In this document: piece by piece, positions 12,174-22,824 of the stretch
Numbering within the stretch: position 1 is the first letter of the stretch
Layout: the number at the start of each line of letters is the position of its first letter
Source: Paragordius varius
Taxonomy: Eukaryota > Nematomorpha
DNA: 64,000 nt
NCBI GenBank assembly: GCA_964247055.1
Contig: OZ176051.1
Coordinates: forward strand, 8,432,001 to 8,496,000
Direction: 5' to 3'
Notes under the pieces: model-generated
Told to the model about the DNA's origin: nothing
What the model saw: only the letters and a program-made list of their open reading frames with translations
Databases searched by the model: none
Translations under genes and position numbers: made by a program

Positions 12174-12606
12174 ATAATTTATTTATTGATTTATATGTTG
12201 GAAAAAAATCAAAAATTGATCATTTTTATTTTTTAAAAAATTATTAAATTAATAAAAAAAAGCTTTAGGATTGGGCGGTTATATTATTTAAACCCCAAAT
12301 ATTATCAAATATATTAATTGTTTGTCAGTGTGATTAATTAGCCAATTTAATTTAATAAGATTGATTCAATAATATATTAATTTATATTAGTCACGCAGGA
12401 TTATGAAATTAAAGTGAGTGTTATACATAGGATAAAAATTTGATCATTATTTACATATAATTATTTGAAAAAGGGAAATTTTTAACTTCAAATGCCTTTT
12501 TATATTGAAAAATATATCTTTCTGGTTACGTTGATCCTGATAAAATGTTAGCGCTAAAACTACCCAAAAATTGTCAAGCTAACTAAAAATATAACATTTT
12601 TTCTAA

Positions 12607-12612
12607 TTTATT
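12607..12612 (-). terminator. AATAAA poly(A) signal of PPIL3
   Basis: Reads AATAAA on the minus strand, about 107 nt beyond the PPIL3 stop. PPIL3 and Beclin converge, and their signals are some 430 bp apart. Confidence 0.55.
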
Positions 12613-12718
12613 CTTGATAAATAAAATTTGTATTGAGCATTTTTCTGATATCTCTTTAGCGGCGTTATTTCTTATTTTTCTTTCTAATTCAGTCTTTAAA
12701 GTTCTAATATGTTAATGC

Positions 12719-13866
12719 TTAAATTAAGTTATCGGCAATCGGATTTGCATGAATAGTTATATTTTTGATATGGATATCTTCTATTGGTTTATGTTTTGGC
12801 GTTACTGGTACTTTTTCAAATTGATCTAACACATCGAAACCATCAATGACTCTAACAAATTAATTATGGTGAGAATGTTGTTTAAAACGTACATGTATTT
12901 AAATAAAGCCATTTATAGTGCTTTGTGATTTCAACTCAGACAAGATAAATATCGAATAACAAATAACAACTATAGAGACCATTCCGATAGATGTTAGAAA
13001 AGCTTAAATAAACCCATTTTAATTCAATTGTTTCATTTTAAAGTGTAAAATCGGGTTTAATAATCAATCATGGTTTTACAGGAAAGGTTGAAATGCATAT
13101 GCCAAAAAAATATTTTTTTAAATTGTGATATTCTAAAACTATTTTTGGTACATAGAACTTTTACCTTAAAAAAACTATAGAAACGGTCAATTTTTTACCA
13201 CAATGGAAAAAATGAAAATAAAAATCTAGTTGTTGACTTTACAAAAAATAAAGTTTTAATTTTTAAGACCCATATCCTTAAGGAATTGAGATTATTCAGA
13301 CAAAAGGAAAAGGGCTAAAAATATTTTTTTGAAAAGGCTAATCGATTGATTAATTCTATTATATATCTTATACATACAATTTTAAAATGTATAATTGTAT
13401 CTCGCTTATTTTACGATCCAAAACAATAAGAACTTTTACTTTTTATGGTTACCTTTTAACTTATGATATATTTATACCTGCCAAATATGGTGTATTTCAT
13501 ATCTAAATGCGTTTGCTTAGAGTATGTGATAAAAAATTGTGAGCCATTTGTATCAGGTCCCTTGTTAGCCATCGATACGATACCTCGGCTACTGTGTCTA
13601 AGGCCAAGATTGAATTCATCTGGAAAATTTTTGGTCCAAATGCTTTGGCCCCCCTTCCCTGTGCCTATAAAATATAAAATTTGTGTTTAGAATTTAATAA
13701 GTCTTTTGTCTGAAAAATATGATAACATAATGGATAAAAAAATTATAAATTAATTAGTTGGTTATATTATTTTAATTTTCAGATAGACTACTTATAACTT
13801 TTTTGTCATATATCGGTATTATAAAAAATGCAGTAAAACTGATTTTTTTTCTAAATCACCAAGACG

Positions 13867-13911
<45 letters not shown>

Positions 13912-14504
13912 TGATAAAAATATATGTTGAAGCTAAGTGCTTTTTAAGGCTCGTTAATTGAGAAGTTATATGATTATTTATTATTACTTAAAATGGAATT
14001 TTTAAGTAAAAATACATGAATAATCAAGTAAATAATTATTAATTTGAAATATATTTAGAATATGTTGATGATCCCAGATAAATTTTAAATTTGAATATCT
14101 TCAATCCTGATAAGGATTTACGAAAAAAACTTTTAAACTGGTTAAATATTTTTTTTCATAATATTTTTTCAATCTAGTTTTTTAAATGATGACAACTGGC
14201 AAAACACACCCCAAATATATTCTAATATAAAAATTAAATAGAAAATGATATATCATTATATTATTCTTATCTAATAATATTATTTTAATATAAAAATATC
14301 CATGAACCTGTTGGATCTCCAGTTTGAACCATGAAGCCTTTGATGTTACGATGAAATATACAATTATCATAATAGTTGCTGGCGCATAAAGCCAAAAAAT
14401 TCTATGATATTACAGATATAAAAAACTTCGCATGTTTTAGGGCATGCTTCACAGTTCAGTTCAATTTTTATGTCCCCAAGATCGGTGTGTAGCGTTACTG
14501 CCAT
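12719..14504 (-). CDS. PPIL3: PPIL3 cyclophilin-type peptidyl-prolyl isomerase, 4 exons, 163 aa
   Basis: Exons, 5' to 3' on the minus strand: 14427-14504, 14308-14401, 13478-13664, 12719-12851; phases agree throughout. PPIL3 is a single-domain nuclear cyclophilin found with spliceosomal complexes. The product starts [16 protein letters not shown] and runs through [66 protein letters not shown] and [12 protein letters not shown], colinear with human PPIL3 (161 aa). The PPIase residues Arg44 (FHR) and Phe49 (KGF) and the NGSQFFIT strand are kept, so the enzyme looks active. The position that is Trp121 in cyclophilin A is His (THLDMK), as in other PPIL3 proteins. Intron 1 is 25 nt; introns 2 and 3 are 643 and 626 nt. 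The start ATG is 39 bp from that of the divergent RPP38-like gene. Confidence 0.97.
13869..13909. repeat. (TA)n microsatellite in PPIL3 intron 2
   Basis: About 40 bp of uninterrupted AT/TA dinucleotides. Confidence 0.9.
14402..14426 (-). other. PPIL3: 25-nt intron 1 of PPIL3
   Basis: On the minus strand it starts GTTTTTTATA and ends ATCATAG. It lies between PKTCE and NFLALCAS, which are contiguous in human PPIL3 ([13 protein letters not shown]). Its length is not a multiple of three, so the assignment is unambiguous. This is the cleanest tiny intron in the window because the flanking protein match is nearly identical. Confidence 0.93.
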
Positions 14505-14543
14505 GTGAAAATTTAAATTTTTGCCATCATATGATGTGGATTC
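14505..14543. promoter_or_regulatory. 39-bp interval between divergent start codons of PPIL3 and the RPP38-like gene
   Basis: This is the whole space between the two ATGs. If both starts are right, the transcripts must begin inside or beyond each other's coding region, have almost no leader, or be trans-spliced. I see no TATA box or other assignable promoter motif. Confidence 0.5.
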
Positions 14544-15150
14544 ATGGATAAAAAAGTGAAAAAAGGAAAACCACTCCTAAAAAATTTTTTGGTTCCTTAG
14601 TAAATATGGTGTAATTATTTATTTTAGTATAAGACTTAAACAAGAAAAAGATGTAGATGCCCTTTTATTAAGGTAAATTATATTTAATTTTAAGTTATTT
14701 TACCAAAAAATTGTCACAAACCCCAAAGGATAAGAAGTTTGATAGGACAATAAGTTTAGGGATTTATATATAGGCATAAAGGAAGTTTTTAAACACTTGT
14801 ATAAGGATCCAACCATCAAGCTAGTTTTTATTGATGAGCAAAACTCCCAATCGTCACCTCTCTTTTCTTATATATCGCATGCCTCTCAAACTTTACCTTT
14901 TGTTATTTACCCAATTAAAAACATAATGAGCAAGTTTGCTTTTTCTAAATGTTTGGGATTTGCCATTAAAAATTCCGAAGATACGGATACTCTGAAACTA
15001 TTAGAGGCAATGTTTACTAAACTTCCATGTGTGACAAAAACTGATATCACTCAATCTATTGGTAGACAATCGTATCCGACAATTAAGGCTAATAATTCTG
15101 TGTGCGAAGTTATATTAGGCCTTCAATCTCCTGGTTGTATACCCCTTTGA
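14544..15150 (+). CDS. L7Ae-family protein, probable RNase P/MRP subunit (RPP38-like), 4 exons, 178 aa
   Basis: Exons: 14544-14599, 14628-14672, 14695-14753, 14774-15150; introns of 28, 22 and 20 nt join them in phase. The product begins MDKKVKKGKPLLKNFLVPYI. It then has SIKEVFKHLYKDPTIKLVFI, which fits the L7Ae/L30e RNA-binding fold (human RPP38: VNEVTRALERRELLLVLV), followed by the helix/strand pattern SYISHASQTLPFVIYPIK and CLGFAIKNS. The N-terminal PYIRLKQEKDVDALLL resembles PYIIRWSALESEDMHFIL of RPP38. RPP38 binds the K-turn of RNase P and MRP RNA in the nucleolus. Human RPP38 is longer (about 283 aa), so the C-terminal tail is reduced here. The match is partial; another L7Ae protein is possible. 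An AATAAA lies 32 nt past the stop. Confidence 0.6.
14600..14627 (+). other. 28-nt intron 1 of the RPP38-like gene
   Basis: Starts GTAAATATGG and ends TATTTTAG, splitting a Tyr codon (TA|T). Reading through meets an in-frame TAG at the junction. Confidence 0.7.
14673..14694 (+). other. 22-nt intron 2 of the RPP38-like gene
   Basis: Starts GTAAATTATA and ends AATTTTAAG; splits AG|T (Ser). Read-through gives an immediate TAA. Confidence 0.7.
14754..14773 (+). other. 20-nt intron 3 of the RPP38-like gene
   Basis: Starts GTTTAGGG and ends ATATATAG, splitting A|GC (Ser) just before IKEVFKHL. Only with this intron and the preceding one removed do the phases of all four exons close. Confidence 0.7.
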
Positions 15151-15181
15151 TAAATTAGAATCTCCTCTTAAATTATATCAA

Positions 15182-15187
15182 AATAAA
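15182..15187 (+). terminator. AATAAA poly(A) signal of the RPP38-like gene
   Basis: A canonical hexamer 32 nt past the stop codon. Confidence 0.6.
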
Positions 15188-15450
15188 CGTATTGATACTT
15201 TGTAAATTATGCTATTTATTATTATAATCTTTCTGGTTTTATTATGTAGTATGTTGGCTTTTATGCAGATTTTAGAATGCCACATTTTAATACAAAGAAT
15301 TTTATTGTTGAAAATGGTCGGGCCACTTTGAACCAGTTAGGCCTAAAAAAATATAATTATTTGGCTATTTAAAAATATAAGACTCTGAATGGAAAAATAC
15401 ATAAAGTAATATTTTTATCTTCATTTATGTCCAAACTGATAGCATAGGGC

Positions 15451-17640
15451 AGTGATACTCAAACCGCGGGCCGCATGCGGCCCTAAGAGTGCTTTAGAAT
15501 TGCCCTTTGACCATATTGATATTTACATTATTTTTTTAACACATAAACGAATTTTCGATTATTTTAATATTATTATATTTTCTTTAGATTTAATTTTGGT
15601 AATTTATTTTTTACCCAATTCAAAATGTAGAAAAATTCCCTCATTAAAATAATTTCAAAATTTTGAAACACGTTGTTTCTGTTTTTGTATTCTATGTACT
15701 TTTCTATTTTGAAATTTTTATTGCATTCCTTTTTTGTATTTAAGCAAGCCTTTCACCCAAACTTGCATATACATAATCTTTTCATAGTTATCCTGCCTCA
15801 TTTTTTATTACTCATTCCCATAAAATATTTTTAAAATAAACATCATTAAATTTCAACTTGTTTTTTTTATAGCGTAATTCAAATTATATTTCTATTTTTT
15901 GAAAAATTTACATAATATTTAAAAATAAATTCAAAGGATGACATCTAATGCTAAAAAACGTTAATTATCCTATGAAAATCGCCTTTAAAAAATAATGGGA
16001 AGAATTTTTTGTCGTTTAAAATAAAAATGTTATTACCTACCTTATATGTAAGGACAACATTATTATAAAAAAATACAATATTGAAAGAATTTTACAATCC
16101 ATTTTTCTCATAAATTACCAGAAAAACGAAAAATATAAAAATATTGAGGTGTTATACCAGAAAGGAAAATCTATTATGTCCATAGCTTTCTCCCAGAAAA
16201 AAGTTGTATAATTAGATTCGTATGATATTTGTTATATTTTAGGAAAAAATATGAAACCGTTTACCCAACTAAAAGAATGTCTAATAAATGGTTGCACTTT
16301 TTTATTTGATAAATTCCTTATGAAGATCAAATCATGAGGCAAATTAAAAAACTTCAACTTTCTGCAACATGTGCTCGACGCATTGAAGATATGCCTAAAT
16401 ATATTTTTTAACAATACATTATTGGCTCTGAAAAACTGCAAATATTTTAGTAATGCTATTGATTCTAGCACTGATATTAGTACAACACTTCAATGTGAGC
16501 TCTTAGTAAGATTTTGCAACGACAACATAATCAACGATAAATATTTAAATTTTTTACCAATGAATAAAACCACGAAAGGAAGTGGAAATAATTATTACTT
16601 TTTTCGATTGTAATGGTATATCTATGCAAAATTGGTTTCGATCTGCACAGATGGCTGACCCTCTATGATTGCAATAACCAAAGGATTTATTCCTCTTTTA
16701 AAAAACAAATATAATTTACAAAATATTTTATCCTTTCACTGCTTTATTCATTAAACTTGGTTTCGCGTTCACTCAATTCAGTAATTAAAACGGTTATGGA
16801 TATAGTTAACCACATCCGTGGCAGAGAATTTAACCGCCGTAAATTCAATAACCTTCTGAAAGATATCCACAGTCAGTTTTATTATATTCTTTTGTGCACC
16901 GCTTTGAGATGGCTAAGCCTTAGCAGAGTATTAAATAGATTTTTTGTTTTAAGACATAAAATTCTATTTTATAAAAGATAACAGAAAGTTTGACCAGGAA
17001 ATTAATAGTGACATATGGTGGGTTTTATTAGCCTACCTTTGCGACATCACATATAAACTTTTTTAATACGTCGTCAAGGAAGCAAAATAATAGCCCAATT
17101 TGCAAATAAAATATCTTTTAAATATTAATATTAGAATTTACCGCGGAGATTAATTTAGTAATAGATCATCTAACATTTTTATCTGATGATATAATTCAGA
17201 TTTCAAATAAGATATATTAAAAATTGCTTAAAACTCGTTGAAAATCCATGGCATATGGATATATTCAATATTAAACAACTTGAGCATTTCGGTTTTCATC
17301 AGGCGCATATCATTGAAGAATTCGTAGATTTTAAATAATTCCAATTTGGAGGCTATATTCAAGGAGAATCTTAAAGAAGAAAGATATGTGGAGTTTTGGC
17401 AAGATGTGCCAAATAAATATAAAAATATAATGTGCTCAAGTTATCCTAAATCCTTTTCCCACAACTTAAACGTGCGAGACGTCTTATTCATAAATAATAT
17501 ATGTCATGAATACATACAGAAACTGCTTAACCGATGATCATATGGACGACATATTAAGATTGGCCTATTATGAGGTGGAACCAAATTTGTCAAAAAATAT
17601 TGGTTAATATCGAAATAAAATTGTTATCATATTTTAATTT
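15451..17640 (+). mobile_element. Decayed hAT transposon (SCAND3/FAM200-type transposase)
   Basis: The left end at 15451 reads CAGTGATACTCAAACCGCGG, a hAT-type terminus. Plus-strand transposase fragments follow in order in several frames: NAIDSSTDISTTLQCELLV near 16455-16510 (the D-S-T core motif), LPMNKTTKG near 16553, CTALRWLSLSRVLNRFFVLR near 16896-16955, and CLTDDHMDDILRLAYYEVEP near 17523-17583 (C-terminal dimerisation region). The frames are interrupted repeatedly, so it is inactive. A clean right end is not visible. A lone copy of the same terminus sits reversed at about 37862-37917. Confidence 0.82.
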
Positions 17641-17808
17641 TTTAAACTAAATGGTAAACCAGTTTTTAGGATTTACATGCGATCCGCAAAAATTCATTGT
17701 GCTGATTCTTATGTGTTAAATAGCTATGGAAGCCTTTATAAGGTTCATGGCCCTCGAAAAAAAATATGTTTTATTTGGCCCGTCAAATTTTTTTGGTGAG
17801 TACCACTG

Positions 17809-18104
17809 GCATAGGGTGTTCAACACGCGGCTCTCAAAATTTCTGTGGCCCGCGAGAAATTTCAAATACAAGGTTTTGCGAAATCTATCAACAAAGATAT
17901 TTTCTTCAAAAAATTCTCTGGTAAATTTTCACGAATTTTGGCAAAGAACTACCAAAAATTTTAAAATAATTAGTTTTTACAGTTTTAGGTTTAAAATCTA
18001 ATAAAATATTTGTAATTGCCATAAAATTTTCCAAATACACGCCAGATTTTTTGATCCAAAAATGCGGCCCTCGATACCATTTATGTTGGGCACCCTGATC
18101 TAAT
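17809..18104. mobile_element. hAT-type MITE, family F (GTGTCCAACACG ends)
   Basis: Starts near GGGTGTTCAACACGCGGC and ends near GGCCCTCGATACCATTTATGTTGGGCACCCTG, forming inverted ends about 296 bp apart. It shares the internal motif TTTAAAATCTAATAAAATATT with the copy at 58.23 kb. Related pieces lie at 34.43-34.70, 51.83-52.14 and 61.36-61.62 kb. Confidence 0.65.
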
Positions 18105-18706
18105 CGTGACACTTCGATTCAATTTGGCTAGTGACCCCACACCTTATTTAAATTGATATTATTAACAAACTACTGAAGACGGTTCTATATATTTATCCTT
18201 CTATTCTAATAAAGTAAGTAAAATTAGCCTTCTTTTAATTAAATAGGTTCCATTTCAAACTACTTCGACGCCATTTTTATTTTGTAATATATCGTGTATT
18301 TCTAACGCTAAAATTAAAGTTATTAAAATTAATCAGATCTAACATTGATATAAACAGAAAAGTGGATTATTTTGAATTAGCTAATGCACATATGTTAGAT
18401 TGTTTCTATTTCTACCTTGGGCTTTTCCATAAGTAATAAGTTTTTTTGACTGAACCCTTTTTTTATATTTCGGTTCATATATGTTATATAAGTGCAAACT
18501 TTTGCCATGTTTAAGTTTATTCCATATCATTTAATATATTTGATTTATTAATATGAGTCTAAGGACTGAAGTCCAAACTGATCATACCCCGCTGGTATAT
18601 ATAATTTATAAATTAAATATTTTATGATGAATGGTTTTTACAGAAGAGAGAATAAAACAATGATACCGGTATTTTGGTCATCGGCATAAAATTATATACC
18701 CTAGGT

Positions 18707-19016
18707 CAGTGGTTCTCAGGGCCACGTCCCCAAGGGGGCCAGGGGTAGAAAAATATAAGAGGGCGCAAAAAAATTGGACAATTTAATTAAAAAATATAAC
18801 TAGAAACAAATCGAAGGATTTCAGGTGCGAATTATCAAGATTGGTCACCAATATGGAATAAATAATTTAAAAAATGCAGGTATCAGGATCTCATTGATTG
18901 GGATTTTTATAATCTAATATATTTTACATTTTCATCTTGGAATTTTTGAGAGGAGGCGCAGGGATTTTTATTTTCAATTTGGTGGGGCGTTAACAAAAAA
19001 AAGATTGTAACCATTG
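18707..19016. mobile_element. hAT-type MITE, family E (CAGTGGTTCTCA end), with target duplication
   Basis: It begins CAGTGGTTCTCAGGG and ends AACCATTG, about 310 bp. The flanks are CCCTAGGT and CTCTAGGT, an 8-bp duplication with one mismatch, as expected for hAT. The internal CAGGTGCGAATTATCAAGAT and GGATCTCATTGATTGG recur in the second copy at 32.46-32.76 kb; a terminal fragment lies near 46.08-46.14 kb. Confidence 0.85.
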
Positions 19017-19221
19017 CTCTAGGTTATAGGGATATCGGAAAAAGCAATCTCTGCTTTTGCAAAAAGTAAAAAAATTTTTTTTATATCTAAGTTAAGAAAT
19101 TGAAAAAAATACCATAAACCTGATCTTTTTTGGAAGGTTTTTTTATTTTTTTGTATGTCATGGATTCGTAACCCAGGTGTTTGAATTTTTTTACAACGTG
19201 TCAATTTTTGTTATCATACAC

Positions 19222-19420
19222 CATACACATTTATGCTGGCCCATTCACCTTATTGTTGGCCAATTTGTAATACAGTAGCGTGTGTTTTAAAACAAATTTG
19301 TATATAAAAAAATAAACAAATTAATGTAATAAGATAGGAAAAAAATATTTAATTTTAATATTTTGTTGTTTTTATTCACATACTAAATAATGTGAGCTCA
19401 GATTAAATGTGCATACTGTA
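19222..19420. mobile_element. MITE family C copy
   Basis: Starts near CACATTTATGCTGGCC and ends near AAATGTGCATACTG, with the inner motif AATACAGTAGCGTGTG. Colinear with the copies at 10.1 and 37.5 kb. Confidence 0.7.
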
Positions 19421-20094
19421 AAACTCGTGTGGGACTTTTTGAATTTAAATATTTGCCTAACGAGTATTATTTGGAAAAGTAGTTTTTATATATCATGTTT
19501 CCTTTGACGCTTTTCTTTTACAACTACGCCCGAATGTTTGTTTTTTTGATTCTGTTGTGAAAGGGCATATCGCAATTTTCAGAGTACGACATAGTATCTA
19601 ATATTTACTGTTGAATATAGTTTAAGGTTAGATAATAATAAGCAGAGGTTAGTAAATTTGAAATTTTATGACAGGATGTTTATACATATTATTCTTCTTC
19701 TTTTGTAATTCACATATGTAAAAAAGTAGTTTTAAGCCTTTTGAAAAATATATTATAACTAAAATTATCTCAATACCAGACCAAATAAGTTGATAAAAAT
19801 AAAATCTTTAAAGATTGGAAAGTTGGATTAACTTTATGGCATAATTTAAGTTATATTTAAATATTAAAACAAAATATTTTATAGAAAGAATTGACTTAAG
19901 TCGTGCTCTTAAATATTTACACCATTTTAAGCTAACAAAACCTAACAGGCGACATAAAAAATATACCAATCCGAAAAGAATTCATATTTTGAAACGCACT
20001 ATCGAATTATTATTGGCTCAACCTAACCTCTATCAACAAACTTAATATAACTTTTATTTTATTCAAACTTTAAACAAATTATATCGATTCTACA

Positions 20095-21440
20095 TATTTA
20101 TAAAAATGGAAAGTGGTGGCTTTGTAATCTGTTTCCGGAAAACGGAAGATTCAGTCTAATCCAAATGTCGAAAAAATATAATCATTATTGCACTCCGACA
20201 ATAGCTTCGCCCTTTTTTGAATTAGGCCCCCAGTTCGGGCCCACCCCGTGTAAAAACGGGTTTTTTTTTAAAACACAAGTCAACAAAAATCGTTTCTTTG
20301 ATACAATTTTCCGGAGAACGTGTTGGACCATTCAATTTCAAATATGATTTTTGTGTACTTATTTTCAATTGCGCCGAACATTGTCGGCTCGCGTTTTTAA
20401 TTTAGGCCCTCTTTTTACCCGCTCTCCGCGTAAAATTCCACTTTTTGCAAAAATTCAAAGTCCACCAAAATAATTTTTTGAATCTATTTTTCGCCCAAAG
20501 TATGAGACCGTAAAATTTTAATAAGGATTCCAGGTATCCCTGTTAAAAGGCAAAACTTTTAGTCGTGCTTTTCTTTTATATTGACTGCCGGGTAAGGAGC
20601 TACCCGCTAAAATCTGAGTCATATAATAGTGTGCCTTTGGGGCTAAATTTCAAAAAACCTCTCAGGCCATATGAGTTCAATAACTGCTTAAAATATTACC
20701 CGTAACAAGGTAAAAATTTAGATCGTGCGGTTTTTAAAAATTAGCCGTTAATTAGGCCCTTTACGCCCCGAAAAATGCGCCACCATGGAATATTTTTTTA
20801 ATTTTAAGGCAATTTTTCCGAAAACTAATGAGAGCATGTGAAATCAATCATGATTCCAGTTATTCTCCGTAAAAAGGCAAAAATATTATCAAACGTCTTT
20901 TTTACATTGGCCTTAGGGAGCTACCGCCTAAAGCTGCGCCACAATATCAAAATTGAGTTGCTTAGTATTAATATTCAAAAATCAGGCCATATAAGTTTTA
21001 TTATGAAATATAACCCATAAAAAGGCAAAAATTTAAGTCGAGCGGATTTTTAAATTAGCGGTTTAATAGGCTCTGGGCAGGGCGCTGCCCGCAAATGCCT
21101 CACTATATCGATACAGCATACCTTAGCCAAATTTTAGAAAACCTATGCGACTATGTGAGTTCTATAAGGGCGTATATATTTATTACCCCTTACTATTTTA
21201 TTATAAGGGGTTATTTCAATGAGTCACTAAGTAAAGTTTTACACCCTGAAAAATTCGCCGCCATAGAATAATTTTTTGGTTTTGAAGCAATTTCCAAGAA
21301 CTTATAGGAACATATGGACTTATAATTCCAGATATTCCCCATATACAAAAATGCCCGACGCTTTTTATACCTGTCTTTGGGTAAGAAGCTACCCCCCAAA
21401 AACTGTGCCACTATATAGAAAGTGCGTTGTTTCGGAACTA
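20095..21440. repeat. Right arm of the long inverted repeat (~310-bp units)
   Basis: This stretch is the reverse complement of 5.2-7.0 kb, unit for unit. Its inner end TTTATAAAAATGGAAAGTGGTGGC at 20.1 kb pairs with the inner end of the left arm near 6.98 kb. AAATGCGCCACCATGGAAT at about 20773 pairs with the segment near 6338. By eye the arms are roughly 85% alike where compared. Repeat landmarks recur about every 315 bp (near 20738 and 21055). Confidence 0.8.
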
Positions 21441-21459
21441 ATTTAATTTGATATAAAAG

Positions 21460-22740
21460 CAAAAAGACACGTACGAAAATGGCGAGCTTTTCGGAAGAAC
21501 AAATGCCGAAAACCTAGATATATTATTTATGATAAAATGCCAAATCTGATGGTTTTTAAAGTGGAAACCACTGGAAGAAATGTCTAGCCCTGTCATTATT
21601 ATCCTAAAAAACAGTCCAAAGTAAACCGTAGCGTCCGAAATCGAACACAGCTAATTTAACAGAAATCGTAAATCAAACAATTTTGAATGTCACTAACATC
21701 ACATGAAGGGTTTCTCTCTTTTAATACCCTAATAGTTTGGTCTAATACACGTAAGGCAATTCATTACCTAGAGCCAATAACCCATTAAGACATGAGTTTT
21801 TATTTCAATTTTCAGTATTGTTGGACTTTATAATTTAATTATTTTTTAAGTAATAAATTAAATATTAAATTAATATATTTTAAGATAAATATTTGCGAAA
21901 TCTAAGCAAATTCGATAAATTAAATTCTTTATTGAAATATTGGCACAATATAACAAGCCATCAAACATAGCTTTTGTTTATTAAGCTGTGCCCTATCGCG
22001 TGTCGCTGTGCTTAGTCCAAATCAGGTGACAAATGGCTTCGCGGGCGGCATTTTCGACTCAAAAAGTTTGGCGGAACGCATGCTTAAGGATTTAATAAAA
22101 CAATTATTTGTATTTCAAACACGTGAAATAAGTTACCACGAACGGATTATTATCTGCAATCTTTGCGAATTCGTTTCAAATTTGAAAGGACTTATTCAAA
22201 TTTAATTTGTTATAGAAATATCAATTTTACAAAAATTTTTTAGATAGCCATTTTTACAGATTATAGAATGGCCCACTTTTGGTATTTTCATTTTGAAAAT
22301 ATTTCGGATGGCTAAAACTATTCTAACTTAGTTTGCCAAAAACGACGGGGCTAACGAGGGAATTTAAAATAATGGCTTAACCATGATTTGCACATCAATA
22401 AATGAATTTATCAATTATTCCGATTGAATGGGTGCTTCTAAGCCACATTCTACCCTTATAATAGTCTATAAGAGTCAGTAGAAATCAGGTGCCTCCTCAA
22501 TTTTTTTATTTATTCCAAAAATGCCTTTTCAAAATTTTAGAGGTTTTAGCGCAACCAAAATATACAACTACATAATGCGACTGGCTCTACGTTTTCTTTT
22601 ACCCGAAGGCTAAATTCATAGTAATATAAGGATCAGTGCATTTAAAAAATATTGTAGGTTTTGCGATTTCTGATATATTGCTGTCATAATTTTTAATCTA
22701 CCATGGTCATTAAAAAATATTTAATTTTTTAGTATGGAAA
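21460..22740. other. Intergenic DNA, no gene assigned
   Basis: It contains unassigned repeat-like sequence. A short open frame at 22008-22205 starts near a segment (CAAATGGCTTCGCGGGCGGC) resembling the ends of family F hAT elements, so I treat it as repeat-derived. Confidence 0.4.
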
Positions 22741-22824
22741 TTATCAGACAGGTACTTCTACATCAAATTCACCCTTAAACAATTCAAATTCACCCTCAAA
22801 TAATTTTTTTAAGATTAAATACCT

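Noticed and set aside
14797-15150. Reading 14797-15150 as a stand-alone single-exon gene from its first ATG
   Set aside because: In-phase joining of three upstream exons through 20-28-nt introns gives a longer protein with the full start of the L7Ae fold.
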